From the NCBI GenBank assembly GCA_016926705.1, contig JAFGOC010000124.1, forward strand, positions 1 to 34,218: 34,218 nt of DNA, read 5' to 3'. The position numbers were made by a program, and so were the translations under genes. A model generated the notes under the pieces. The model did no database searches. It was not told where the DNA came from and saw nothing but the letters and a program-made list of their open reading frames with translations. The DNA is from Dehalococcoidales bacterium (lineage in GTDB: Bacteria > Chloroflexota > Dehalococcoidia > Dehalococcoidales > RBG-16-60-22). How positions within the stretch are numbered: position 1 is the stretch's first letter; each line of letters begins with the position of its first letter. Below, one piece after another: positions 25,651-34,218 of the stretch.

Positions 25651-26844
25651 ATGACTACTAAAATAAACAATAGAACTAAATTGAATAAAGTAATCTCGGA
25701 ACGTGCGGAAAAGATATCGCCTTCTGGCATACGTAAATTCTTTGACCTTTTGCAGGGGATGGAGGGCGTGATTTCCCTCGGCGTGGGGGAGCCTGACTAT
25801 ACCACACCCTGGCACATCAGCGAGGCGGCGGTCAGGAGCCTGGAAAAGGGCTATACCATGTACACTTCCAACTCCGGCATCCCGGAACTGCGGGAACTCA
25901 CGTCTAAATACCTCAAAGAGAAATACGGGGTTGATTACGACCCCTACGGAGAGATATTGATGACGGTGGGCGTCAGCGAAGCCCTGGACCTGGCGATGCG
26001 CGCTATCCTCAATCCCGGCGACGAGGTTATCATGACCGACCCGCATTACGTGGCTTATGATTCCTGTGTAATTCTGGCCGAGGGCAAGCCGATAATGGTA
26101 CCGACCTATCAGAAAAACAACTTCGAGGTCGAAGCTAAGGACATCGAGGCTAGAGTTACCCCTAGAACCAGGGCGATATTAATCGGTTTCCCGGCCAATC
26201 CTACCGGCGCGGTGATGCCGCGTCAAAAGTTGCTGGGTATTGCGAAGGTCGCTAAAAAACATAACCTGATTGTAATATCCGACGAGATTTACGCGCGGCT
26301 GACCTACGATATGGAACATACCTGCTTCGCCAGTCTGCCGGGCGTGAAAGAGAATACGATACTTCTTGGCGGCTTTTCCAAGGCTTATGCTATGACCGGC
26401 TGGCGCATCGGATACGCGGCGGCGCCCAGGGAAATCATCGCCGCAATGACGAAAATACACCAGTACACCATCATGAGCGCGCCCACCCCGGCGCAGGTCG
26501 CGGCTATCGAGGCGCTCAAGACCGGCGAGCCGGACGTCGTGGAGATGTTGGAGGACTATAACCGGAGGCGTAAGTTCATCGTCAAGGGTTTGAATGAGAT
26601 AGGCTTGCCCTGCTTCGAGCCGAAGGGGGCTTTTTATGCCTTCCCCTCCATAACCCCCACCGGCATGACCTCCGAGGAGTTCTCCGAGAAGCTGCTCAAG
26701 GAGGAGAAGGTGGCGGTGGTGCCAGGCTTGGCTTTCGGGCGGTGCGGGGAGGGCTACGTGCGCTGCTGCTACGCTACCTCTCTGGCGGATATTGAAGAGG
26801 CTTTAGAGCGCATGGCGCGGTTTGTGAAGAGGCACAGGAAGTAG
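25651..26844 (+). CDS. PLP-dependent class I/II aminotransferase
   Basis: ISLGVGEPDYTTPWHI, FPANPTGAV, SDEIYARLTYD, LGGFSKAYAMTGWRIGY (PLP-lysine motif). Confidence 0.94.
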   Translation: MTTKINNRTKLNKVISERAEKISPSGIRKFFDLLQGMEGVISLGVGEPDYTTPWHISEAAVRSLEKGYTMYTSNSGIPELRELTSKYLKEKYGVDYDPYGEILMTVGVSEALDLAMRAILNPGDEVIMTDPHYVAYDSCVILAEGKPIMVPTYQKNNFEVEAKDIEARVTPRTRAILIGFPANPTGAVMPRQKLLGIAKVAKKHNLIVISDEIYARLTYDMEHTCFASLPGVKENTILLGGFSKAYAMTGWRIGYAAAPREIIAAMTKIHQYTIMSAPTPAQVAAIEALKTGEPDVVEMLEDYNRRRKFIVKGLNEIGLPCFEPKGAFYAFPSITPTGMTSEEFSEKLLKEEKVAVVPGLAFGRCGEGYVRCCYATSLADIEEALERMARFVKRHRK

Positions 26845-26865
26845 CACCCAACGGCCATGCCTGGA

Positions 26866-26883
26866 TTCCGGCTTTCGCCGGAA
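26866..26883. repeat. REP-like hairpin (CCTGGATTCCGGCTTTCGCCGGAAC type)
   Basis: TTCCGGC-TTTC-GCCGGAA. The reverse translation contains the 'VPAKAGIQ' string typical of such dispersed intergenic repeats. Confidence 0.6.
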
Positions 26884-26912
26884 CGATAAACTGTGGTTTA
26901 CCAGTTGACAGT

Positions 26913-26942
26913 AGGGGCGGGTTGAAAACCCGCCCCTTTTTT
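26913..26942 (+). terminator. Rho-independent terminator after the aminotransferase gene
   Basis: AGGGGCGGGTT-GAA-AACCCGCCCCT followed by a T run. Confidence 0.9.
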
Positions 26943-27200
26943 ACCGGGGGCATTTGAAATTTTTTTATTCCAAACAAATCGAGGCTAAACAGCTTTAAAA
27001 ATTTGTTTTTTGTTATATGTTAACTTAGCTTCATTTTCTCTGTTTTTTGTTTTTTCAATTTGGTTCGTCAGGGGCAATTCAAATATCATTTAATCACTCT
27101 TTTTCAAAGTGGGAGGCTGATAGAGGTAGTTTAAGTATAAAGTAGCTGGAGGGAGAATGTAAACAGGATTTTGTCGCTATATAAAGGGGATATAGCTGGT

Positions 27201-27707
27201 TTAGTATCTCTCTACCACAAAATCAAAAGTGGCTTTTTGTCCTTGTGCTGTATCCTTAAGGTCCACGACCGTCAGCTTTTCAAACAGGGGGTCGGTGGTG
27301 TTTTTGCTCTCGCCGGGGAAAAAGAGCTGGGTGGTCAATATGGGAGATTTTTCATTGGCGCGGACTTTTACGTGAAGGTGCGGGGAGCGCATCATATAGT
27401 CGCCGGGTCTTAGTGTCTCCAGACTGTAGCGTCCGTCTTCGTCCGTGTACTGGTGGCCGCGCAGGTTATAGTCTTCGTTATCGTAACTGCCGTGGCCGTC
27501 GGCGTGCCAGAAATCCAGCCAGGCGCCGGGTACCGGCTGGCCATTTGTATCGAGAACACGTCCCTCTAAAATTAGTTTTGAACCATAGGTCCCCGGCCCA
27601 GCTATCGCTTTACGCTCCGGCGAGCCGAATTTGTAATAGGGCCCTTCTTCTACGGCGGCGGTCAGGTCCAGTTTACGATTTGCCTCATTCTTTTCGGGCA
27701 TAATCAT
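27201..27707 (-). CDS. Intradiol ring-cleavage dioxygenase-family protein
   Basis: EGPYYKFGSPER..., GRVLDTNGQPVPGAWLDFWHADGHGSYDN..., DEDGRYSLETLRPGDYMMRSPHLHVKV. Confidence 0.85.
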   Translation of the reverse strand: MIMPEKNEANRKLDLTAAVEEGPYYKFGSPERKAIAGPGTYGSKLILEGRVLDTNGQPVPGAWLDFWHADGHGSYDNEDYNLRGHQYTDEDGRYSLETLRPGDYMMRSPHLHVKVRANEKSPILTTQLFFPGESKNTTDPLFEKLTVVDLKDTAQGQKATFDFVVERY

Positions 27708-27741
27708 CTTTCTTGGCGAAATTCACTTTTCTATTAATAAC

Positions 27742-27768
27742 ATTATATCGTATAAAAAAGAATGTCAA
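27742..27768 (-). promoter_or_regulatory. Candidate promoter of the dioxygenase gene (TTGACA-N15-TATAAT)
   Basis: Minus strand TTGACA (27768-27763), 15-nt spacer, TATAAT (27747-27742). Hexamers are perfect but the spacer is short. Confidence 0.5.
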
Positions 27769-27791
27769 TAGCTTGAGCGGGAGTAGTGTAT

Positions 27792-29048
27792 TTAAATCAC
27801 GGTAGCTGTGCTGCCGGATTCCTTTTGGCTGTCCTGCTTTTTCAGCAGCCATATTATCCCCATCACGCAGATAGCGGCAGCCGCGCCGGCAATAAATGCC
27901 CCATTATAACTGCGCATATAATCGTAGATTGCCCCTGCTACCCATGAACCAAGCGCTCCGCCCAGACTAATGACAAAAACGGTCACTCCCATTATCGTAG
28001 CCATGGCGCGTGTCCCGAAAAACCTGCCGATAACCAGGGGTATCTGCGTCACTTCACCGCCGTAGGGTATACCGAAAACAACCGCGAAAAGATAGAACGA
28101 CCAAACCGACCTCGTGAAAATGAGGAGCGTAAAGGAGACTGCTAATGAAACACATAACAGCACCAGACTTTTATATAAACCTATTCTCTCGGCGATAACA
28201 CCTATCGAGAGACGGCTGGCGATACTCACCGCACCTATTAAGCTGATAAAAGTTGCGGCGACAAGAGGCTGGATGCCGACATCCGTGGCGTAGTTAACGA
28301 GGTGCACCATAACAATCTGTATGCCGAAGAAAAACAGAAAGAACATCGCGGTAATCAACAGCAGGCGCGAGTCCCGGATAGCTACTCTGAAGGGGATACC
28401 ATCGGACGGTGCCTTTTTAGTGCCCTCAACGGGTGGGGTATCGGGCGGTTCGCGGAGAAACAAGGCGGCAAATATCATGAGCGCTCCGGCGGCAATGCCA
28501 ATTATAAAAAACGATTGCGACCAATCGACGGCATTGATAAGCCTTTCCGAGCCGGGGATGAGCAGCAGAGTGCCCAGTCCGGAACCGGAGGCAACGATGC
28601 CGAGAGCCAGACCGCGGTTTTTTGTGAACCACCGCGATACCATGGCGGTGACAATGCCAAAGACCCCGCTCATGCCGATAGATTCGATAATGCCGTAGGC
28701 GATAAAAAAGTGCCATAAAGCACTCACTCGGGAGGAAAGCAGGAAACCGGCGCCCATCAAGATACCGGACACCAACATTATTTTCCTGGCGCCGAACTTA
28801 TCCGCCAGCCAACCGGTCCCGATAGCTGCGGCGCCTCGGATAATGACCGAGAGGGAATATATTAACGATACGGTAGCCCGGTCCCATTGAAAATATCCGG
28901 CGAGCGGCTTGAAAAATACGCTATAACTGTAAATCAGGCCGTAAGTAATGAAAATCATCAACGAACAAGCGGCCACAATAACCCAACCGTAGCTGGATGG
29001 GTTGGGATTCATGAGAGTCTGGGCTGGAGCTGGATGTTCTCGCATCAT
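27792..29048 (-). CDS. MFS transporter (oxalate/formate antiporter-like)
   Basis: 12 TM-like pattern; YGWVIVAACSLMIFITYGLIYSYSVFFKPL, GWLADKFGARKIM. Confidence 0.88.
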   Translation of the reverse strand: MMREHPAPAQTLMNPNPSSYGWVIVAACSLMIFITYGLIYSYSVFFKPLAGYFQWDRATVSLIYSLSVIIRGAAAIGTGWLADKFGARKIMLVSGILMGAGFLLSSRVSALWHFFIAYGIIESIGMSGVFGIVTAMVSRWFTKNRGLALGIVASGSGLGTLLLIPGSERLINAVDWSQSFFIIGIAAGALMIFAALFLREPPDTPPVEGTKKAPSDGIPFRVAIRDSRLLLITAMFFLFFFGIQIVMVHLVNYATDVGIQPLVAATFISLIGAVSIASRLSIGVIAERIGLYKSLVLLCVSLAVSFTLLIFTRSVWSFYLFAVVFGIPYGGEVTQIPLVIGRFFGTRAMATIMGVTVFVISLGGALGSWVAGAIYDYMRSYNGAFIAGAAAAICVMGIIWLLKKQDSQKESGSTATVI

Positions 29049-29072
29049 ACTTATGAGGGAAGGGGCTTAATA

Positions 29073-30056
29073 TTATCCCAGTCCCACCGCCTTGCGGACC
29101 CTGGCTAGAGTCTTTTGCGCTATGGGGGTGGCTTTAGCGGCGCCTTCAGCAAGGACTTTATCCAGATAGCCTTTTTCGGACGTTATTTGCTTATAGCGTT
29201 CCTGAATCAGGCGCAGGCCTTCGACGACCGCCTCGGCCAGTGCTTTCTTGAAGTCGCTATAGCCTTTGCCCTCGAATTTAGCCTCTATCGCCTGTTTTTT
29301 CTCCCCGGTGATGGCGTGGTAAATGGTCAGCAGGTTATAGATGCCCGGGCGGCTCTCGTCGAAGCGGATTTCCTTAAGCGAGTCGGTGGTAGCCCGCATA
29401 ATCTTGGCGCGGATAACATCCGGCCCATCCAGCAGGGCGATGGCGTGGTTGGGGCCTTCTTCACTGCCGCTCATTTTCCTGGTGGGGTCGTCCAGCCCCA
29501 TGATGCGCGCGCCGACATCCGCAATCATCGGCTCCGGCAGGGTGAAAATCTCTCCGTAGATATTGTTAAAGCGCTGTGCCGCGTCGCGGGCAAGCTCGAC
29601 GTGCTGTTTCTGGTCGTCGCCCACCGGCACGACGTCCGTATCGTACAGGAGGATATCGGCCGCCATTAGCGATGGGTAGTCGAAAAGCCCCACGCTTACC
29701 TGCTCCTTTTGCTTGGCGGCCTTCTCCTTGTACTGGGTCATGCGGGACATCCAGCCCATCGGGATAAAGCAGTTGAGAATCCAGGCAAGCTCGCTGTGCT
29801 CGTGGACGTGCGACTGCACAAAGAGGATGGTGCGCGCCGGGTCGATACCGACGGCTAGAAGCAGTCCGGCAAACTCCTTAATCCTATGTTTCAGCAGCCT
29901 GGGGTCCTGGGGGACGGTAATGGCGTGCAGGTCCACGACGCAAATTATGTTATCGTAATTATCCTGCATGGCTACCCAGTGGCGGATTGCCCCCAGGTAG
30001 CGGCCGATATGAATCTCGCCGGTAGGCTGGATTCCGGAAAAAACGCGCTTTTTCAT
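29073..30056 (-). CDS. trpS: Tryptophanyl-tRNA synthetase
   Basis: MKKRVFSGIQPTGEIHIGRYLGAIRHWV (HIGH-like), RKMSGSEEG (KMSKS-like), VPVGDDQKQHVELARDAAQRFN. Confidence 0.95.
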   Translation of the reverse strand: MKKRVFSGIQPTGEIHIGRYLGAIRHWVAMQDNYDNIICVVDLHAITVPQDPRLLKHRIKEFAGLLLAVGIDPARTILFVQSHVHEHSELAWILNCFIPMGWMSRMTQYKEKAAKQKEQVSVGLFDYPSLMAADILLYDTDVVPVGDDQKQHVELARDAAQRFNNIYGEIFTLPEPMIADVGARIMGLDDPTRKMSGSEEGPNHAIALLDGPDVIRAKIMRATTDSLKEIRFDESRPGIYNLLTIYHAITGEKKQAIEAKFEGKGYSDFKKALAEAVVEGLRLIQERYKQITSEKGYLDKVLAEGAAKATPIAQKTLARVRKAVGLG

Positions 30057-30126
30057 GAAGTCCTCCCGATAGGCAAATTTTAACATAAATACGAACGGAG
30101 CGACAAGGAGAAAGGAAGGTGAGTTT

Positions 30127-30154
30127 ACAGTTAACAGTAGACAGTTGACAGTTA
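30127..30154. repeat. Four tandem degenerate heptamers ACAGTTA/ACAGTAG/ACAGTTG/ACAGTTA
   Basis: Read directly; antisense translation gives the NCQLSTVNCKLT-type string. Two more units lie at 26901-26914. Confidence 0.8.
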
Positions 30155-30217
30155 TTAGACAACGATTTAAATTTAAGGAAAAAGTGTGATGGGGTAAAAA
30201 GAAGGGGGATTATAAAT

Positions 30218-30787
30218 ATGAATGATGAGATTAATGAAGAAAATTTTGATCCTTCTATGCATATAGTTCCAATAGACAAAGATGGAATACTGCCTTTTAA
30301 GGTCCTAGGTAAAGATGATGATAAAACCAACGGTACATTTTTTGCTGTCACTGAAAACGGAAGGATATCAGCATTTCCCGCAAAATGGGAAAGGGTACTC
30401 ATAGGTGGGAAATATGAAGCTTATACTTGTTTGTTTGAACGAGTGATAAAATCTTATATTGATAAGAATTACCCAGGAGGGAAAAACTCAACCGGTAAAA
30501 ATATAAAACAATACCTAATGACTTGTGTCGCGTATTCTTTTGAAACATATAGTAAAATAATATTTGATGTAGTCGGATTTCCTGATAAATCGAAAAATAT
30601 CAAATACCTTCATAAAGCACTCAAATCTTTATATAAGTCTCAACAATTCGGAGATACGCATTGGAAAACAGTTGAAGCCCAGCTTTCGGCTGAACCCATG
30701 GTAATCTGGATTAATGAGATGATAAAAGCCTTAAAAGAACGAGGTTGGGCGGATTTCGTGAGGGAAGGTCTTGAGCAAGAAACGTAA
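30218..30787 (+). CDS. Hypothetical protein in an AT-rich block
   Basis: 189 aa ORF with SD AAGGGGG; no family recognised. Confidence 0.55.
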   Translation: MNDEINEENFDPSMHIVPIDKDGILPFKVLGKDDDKTNGTFFAVTENGRISAFPAKWERVLIGGKYEAYTCLFERVIKSYIDKNYPGGKNSTGKNIKQYLMTCVAYSFETYSKIIFDVVGFPDKSKNIKYLHKALKSLYKSQQFGDTHWKTVEAQLSAEPMVIWINEMIKALKERGWADFVREGLEQET

Positions 30788-30882
30788 ACTACATATTTCT
30801 CAAAATCACGAGTCTATTGAGTACCTGCACTCTCTCCGACAAATAGCATGGGCTTTAATTTCTTATCGAAAATCTTTTATTT

Positions 30883-31086
30883 TCACCTCATTATCGCATA
30901 TCTAGGCGGAGGTTTAGCACCAGGAGGGTATACCCAATCTTTCCATGTAGGTGTAAAGAATAATTTATGGCATTTTCTACAACGCCATCTTGCCAATAAA
31001 TGGAATCCTCGTCTTTTATGTATTCGCATGCTATGGCAACGTGGGCACTCGGCTATTGTTTCATAGTGTTCTCCGCCGTTTGGCAT
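30883..31086 (-). CDS. Small zinc-ribbon protein downstream of argS
   Basis: CPRCHSMRIHKRRGFHLLARWRCRKCHKLF (two CxxC); ATG 2 nt after the argS stop. Confidence 0.6.
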   Translation of the reverse strand: MPNGGEHYETIAECPRCHSMRIHKRRGFHLLARWRCRKCHKLFFTPTWKDWVYPPGAKPPPRYAIMR

Positions 31087-31088
31087 TC

Positions 31089-32747
31089 CTACATTCTCTC
31101 CGGAGCGGTCATGCCCATCAGGTTCAGGGTCCTCCCCAGCACCAGCTTGGCGGCTTTCACCAGCTTGAGGCGCGCCGAGGTCAGGGCTTTATTATCGGAG
31201 ACAACGCGGCAGTCGCGGTAAAAAGCGTGGAAAACGGTGGCCAGGTCCTGCGCGTAATAGGTAAGGTGGTGGGGCTCCAGCGTCAGGGATATTGTCTCCA
31301 CCAGTTCCGGCAGGAGCAGCATTTTACGTATCAGCGTCAGTTCCGGTTCCGTGGTCAGTAAGGAAACGTCGCCGCCTTTGTCGGTAGCCCCTCTTTCCTC
31401 CGCCAATTTTAAGATACTGGCGATGCGCGCGTGGGCGTACTGCACATAATAGACAGGGTTTTCCGCGCTCTGCTTTTTCGCCAACTCCATGTCGAAGTCC
31501 ATCTGGGCGTCGGCGGCGCGTGACAGGAGGATAAAGCGGCAGGCGTCAGGGCCGACCTCTTCCAGAAGCTCCCGCAGTGTAATCATGTCGCCGGTACGAC
31601 GGGAAATCCTAACAACCTCGCCGCCGCGCCGCATGGTGACCATCTGGTTAACGATTATTTCAAGTCGCGTAGGGTCGATTTCCAGAGCGCTGACGACGGC
31701 TTTCATGCGGGAGACGTGCCCCATGTGGTCGGCGCCCCAGATATTGATAACCTTATCGAACTTGCGTTCGATGAATTTGTTATAGTGATAAGCGATATCG
31801 GCGGCGAAATAGGTGGGAGAGCCGTTGCTGCGGATGACGACGTTATCTTTGTCCTCGCCCAGGGCGGTCGAGACGAACCAGGTGGCGCCTTCTTTTTCCG
31901 CGATGTATCCCTTCTTCTTCAGCAGCTTCATCACCTTGTCGAACTGCCCGTTCTCATACAGGGTCTTCTCACTGTACCAGACGTCGTATTCAACGCGGAG
32001 GTTTTTCAGGTCCTCCCGAGTATCGGCGAGAATTTTTGTCAGTCCCACTTCCCCTAGCTTATCAATGCCTTCTACCTCGGGCATTTTCAGATAACGGTCG
32101 CCTTCCTCGCGGACTATCTCTTTGGCCAGGTCCACCATATAGTTGCCGTGATAGCCGTCCTCGGGCATCGCCGCGTCTTTGCCGAGCGCCTGCCGGTAGC
32201 GCGCCCAGAGCGAGTTGCGGAAGGCATCCATCTGGCTGCCGGAGTCGTTAAAATAATACTCTTTAATTACATCGAAGCCGCCGGCGGTCATTACATTACA
32301 TAAGGTACTGCCCAGCACGGCGCCCCGCCCGTGCCCCACGTGGATAGGCCCGGTGGGATTAACACTCACGAACTCTATCTGGATTTTCTTGCCCTTGCCC
32401 AGCGGGATGTTGCCGTAGCCATTGCCCTCCGCCAGTATTGCATTCACCTGTTTTGCCAGCCATTCTTTTTTCAGGGTGAAGTTGATGAATCCCGGTGGGG
32501 CAACATCTACCTTGGCAATCTCCGGGGAGCGTGTTATGAAGCTAATTATTGCCTTAGCGATATCCAGGGGTTTCATCCGGGCTTCCTTCGCCAGCTTTAG
32601 AGCGACGCTGGATGAATAATCGCCGTGCTCCGGGTTCTGCGGGTGCTCGATTACTATTTCCGGGAGGGTAAAGGCGGGGAGCTTGCCGGCTTTTTGCGCC
32701 TCTTTAAAGGCTTTGGTGAGTAAATCGGCTATCGCTTGTTTGAGCAT
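31089..32747 (-). CDS. argS: Arginyl-tRNA synthetase
   Basis: [43 protein letters not shown]-terminal DALR domain. Confidence 0.96.
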   Translation of the reverse strand: MLKQAIADLLTKAFKEAQKAGKLPAFTLPEIVIEHPQNPEHGDYSSSVALKLAKEARMKPLDIAKAIISFITRSPEIAKVDVAPPGFINFTLKKEWLAKQVNAILAEGNGYGNIPLGKGKKIQIEFVSVNPTGPIHVGHGRGAVLGSTLCNVMTAGGFDVIKEYYFNDSGSQMDAFRNSLWARYRQALGKDAAMPEDGYHGNYMVDLAKEIVREEGDRYLKMPEVEGIDKLGEVGLTKILADTREDLKNLRVEYDVWYSEKTLYENGQFDKVMKLLKKKGYIAEKEGATWFVSTALGEDKDNVVIRSNGSPTYFAADIAYHYNKFIERKFDKVINIWGADHMGHVSRMKAVVSALEIDPTRLEIIVNQMVTMRRGGEVVRISRRTGDMITLRELLEEVGPDACRFILLSRAADAQMDFDMELAKKQSAENPVYYVQYAHARIASILKLAEERGATDKGGDVSLLTTEPELTLIRKMLLLPELVETISLTLEPHHLTYYAQDLATVFHAFYRDCRVVSDNKALTSARLKLVKAAKLVLGRTLNLMGMTAPERM

Positions 32748-32887
32748 TTAATTAACATTCCCGGTCGGTTTAGCTGAAATGACAGCTAAATTATAGCATA
32801 ATGAGACTGGAATTGATATTTGATTTTCCCGCGTATAAAGGCGATAATTTTAGGGATTATTGATAACAAAAATGCGGAGATAGATGA

Positions 32888-33313
32888 ATGAAATTTTTCA
32901 AATTATTCCTGGCTGCCGTAATCTTTCTAACCGGTATTGCGACGCTGAGCGCCTGCCAGACGCTAAATGCGCCGATTGAGGACTACACCTGGGTCCTGAC
33001 CTCGTACGGCCAGGCGGGCAATATGAAAGCCCCTCTAGAAGGCACGGAGATAACCGTAACCTTTGACAGTAAAGAGAAAGAGGTCAGCGGCAACAGCGGC
33101 TGTAACCATTATAGCGGCACCTATACGGTAGACGGACTCGACCTTACGATTGGCGAGAACATGGCTGTGACGGAGATGTGGTGTGGGGATGATAAAGGCG
33201 AGCAGGAACGGCAGTACCTGGAAGCTCTGCAGGCTGCCCAGAGCTTCCAGATGGACCACGGCAACCTGATTATCAAATGCGGCAAGCAGACGTTGAATTT
33301 CAAGAGGAAATAA
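32888..33313 (+). CDS. META/HslJ-like domain lipoprotein
   Basis: Lipobox LSAC; WVLTSYG..., VSGNSGCNHYSGTYTVDG, TEMWCGDDKGEQERQYLEAL. Confidence 0.85.
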   Translation: MKFFKLFLAAVIFLTGIATLSACQTLNAPIEDYTWVLTSYGQAGNMKAPLEGTEITVTFDSKEKEVSGNSGCNHYSGTYTVDGLDLTIGENMAVTEMWCGDDKGEQERQYLEALQAAQSFQMDHGNLIIKCGKQTLNFKRK

Positions 33314-33332
33314 AGGGTAAAAAGCAGGGCCG

Positions 33333-33872
33333 ATGCCGGAAAAACTAACGCTGGAAGTCAAGAGAAGTGCAGACCTTTCGGAACGTGAATATACGGAAAT
33401 ACTAAAGCTTTGCACTGGCGCTTACGGGAGGGACTACCGTCCCTTTATGGCATCCTTCCGTGATGCCACCCATGTCCTGGGGCGTATCAGTGGCAGGTTG
33501 GCCAGCCATGCCCTGTGGGTTACGCGTCGACTGCAGAATGCTGGGCTTGAACTATGGCGTACCGCCTACGTGGAAGCCGTAGCTACCGATGAACGCTATC
33601 GCCGGAAGGGTTATGCCTCGGCGGTGTTGCGTCGCCTGGCTGTGGAGATAACCGACTATGATATCGGCGGACTATGCACGGGTCATTCTTTCGATTTATA
33701 TTCCAAGCTGGGGTGGCGGTTGTGGCGGGGGCCCCTTTTTATCCGAACAGATAAAGGGACATTAGCCACTCCAGAAGAAAAAGGCGTTAAGATTTTGGTG
33801 CTACCTAAAACACCGCCGCTTGATCTTGATGCGTCTCTTTCCGCCGAATGGCGCGAGGGCGAACTGTGGTAA
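33333..33872 (+). CDS. GNAT-family N-acetyltransferase
   Basis: AYVEAVATDERYRRKGYASAVLRRLAVEI motif A. Confidence 0.88.
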   Translation: MPEKLTLEVKRSADLSEREYTEILKLCTGAYGRDYRPFMASFRDATHVLGRISGRLASHALWVTRRLQNAGLELWRTAYVEAVATDERYRRKGYASAVLRRLAVEITDYDIGGLCTGHSFDLYSKLGWRLWRGPLFIRTDKGTLATPEEKGVKILVLPKTPPLDLDASLSAEWREGELW

Positions 33873-33951
33873 GAGCTAGATTCAATATAGTCAGCTAAAA
33901 TATATTTTCTTATTTCTTTTTAAGGTTATCTAAATAACCACCCAAAAGTTG

Positions 33952-33980
33952 TTGACAAAGTAGTTACCCTGTGCTATCCT
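33952..33980 (+). promoter_or_regulatory. 23S rRNA promoter (TTGACA-N17-TATCCT, extended TGn)
   Basis: TTGACA 33952-33957, 17 nt, TGC-TATCCT 33975-33980. Inverted repeat GGTTAT-CTAA-ATAACC (33924-33939) lies just upstream. Confidence 0.75.
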
Positions 33981-34048
33981 TATATTTGCGTATGATGAAG
34001 GCAGAAACATAGTAAGATAAAACTGGTGGCAAATAGCCAGACAGATAG

Positions 34049-34077
34049 GGTCTGGTGGCAAAACCGCCAGACCTTTT
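34049..34077 (+). terminator. Intrinsic-terminator-like hairpin in the 23S leader
   Basis: GGTCTGGTGG-CAAAA-CCGCCAGACC followed by TTTTCTTTT, between promoter and 23S gene. Confidence 0.7.
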
Positions 34078-34156
34078 CTTTTGCCTTCCGCACTTTAAAA
34101 ACTGAATAAAGTTGTTGAGTGTCAAAAAAATAAGATCTAATATCAAACCTGAAGCA

Positions 34157-34218
34157 GGTCAAGCGCAAAGGGCATACGGTGGATGCCTTGGTATCAAGGG
34201 CCGAAGAAGGGCGTGGCA
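34157..34218 (+). rRNA. 23S ribosomal RNA, 5' end (partial)
   Basis: GGTCAAGCGCAAAGGGCATACGGTGGATGCCTTGGTATCAAGGGCCGAAGAAGGGCGTGGCA, the conserved 23S 5' terminus. Confidence 0.95.

Noticed and set aside
25453-26046. 197-aa minus-strand ORF opposite Lrp/aminotransferase
   Set aside because: Antisense to two clearly identified genes.
26774-26977. Minus-strand 67-aa ORF containing VPAKAGIQ
   Set aside because: Translation of the REP-like repeat and terminator, not a protein gene.
29115-29669. 184-aa plus-strand ORF opposite trpS
   Set aside because: Antisense shadow ORF.
29959-30402. Minus-strand 147-aa ORF with NCQLSTVNCKLT
   Set aside because: Translation of the heptamer array plus overlap with the trpS start; not a gene.
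1-34218. CRISPR arrays, tRNA genes, IS elements
   Set aside because: No regularly spaced repeats, no cloverleaf with a TTC-loop/acceptor pairing, and no transposase ORF were seen by eye; a tRNAscan/CRISPR finder run would be needed to be certain.

Overview
The window looks like chromosomal DNA of a Dehalococcoidia-like Chloroflexota; that is an inference from gene repertoire and a 23S rRNA gene that starts at the right edge with its own promoter and no 16S upstream. Four parts are visible. (1) About 1-2 kb: a partial IPT/TIG-like surface protein (minus strand, open at the left edge and absent from the ORF track), an excisionase/MerR-like HTH protein and a lipoprotein. (2) About 2.05-9.83 kb: a compact plus-strand phage-derived structural operon (Cys-rich HTH, portal, scaffold, major capsid, connector/tail-hub-like genes). 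No terminase, integrase, lysis genes or tape measure are visible. (3) About 9.83-15.8 kb, minus strand: a surface-protein locus whose last gene overlaps the phage operon tail-to-tail by 4 nt. It contains a histidine kinase, an OmpR-type regulator, a NarL-type regulator with a degenerate receiver, a protein with a ubiquitin-like (beta-grasp) N-terminus fused to a membrane-anchored secreted domain, a related secreted protein with the same C-terminal motif, an ER/archaeal-type (SipW-like) signal peptidase with a coiled-coil extension, and an XRE regulator with a palindrome-filled promoter. (4) About 16-34 kb: mostly housekeeping genes (rpsU-yqeY, gatC/gatA, trpS, argS, Lrp-aminotransferase, MFS) with several small oddities: a histidine phosphatase gene with a single in-frame TAA, a structured rpsU leader, heptamer repeats, and a 23S leader with a terminator/antiterminator-like arrangement. 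All assignments come from reading motifs by eye; no database search was run.
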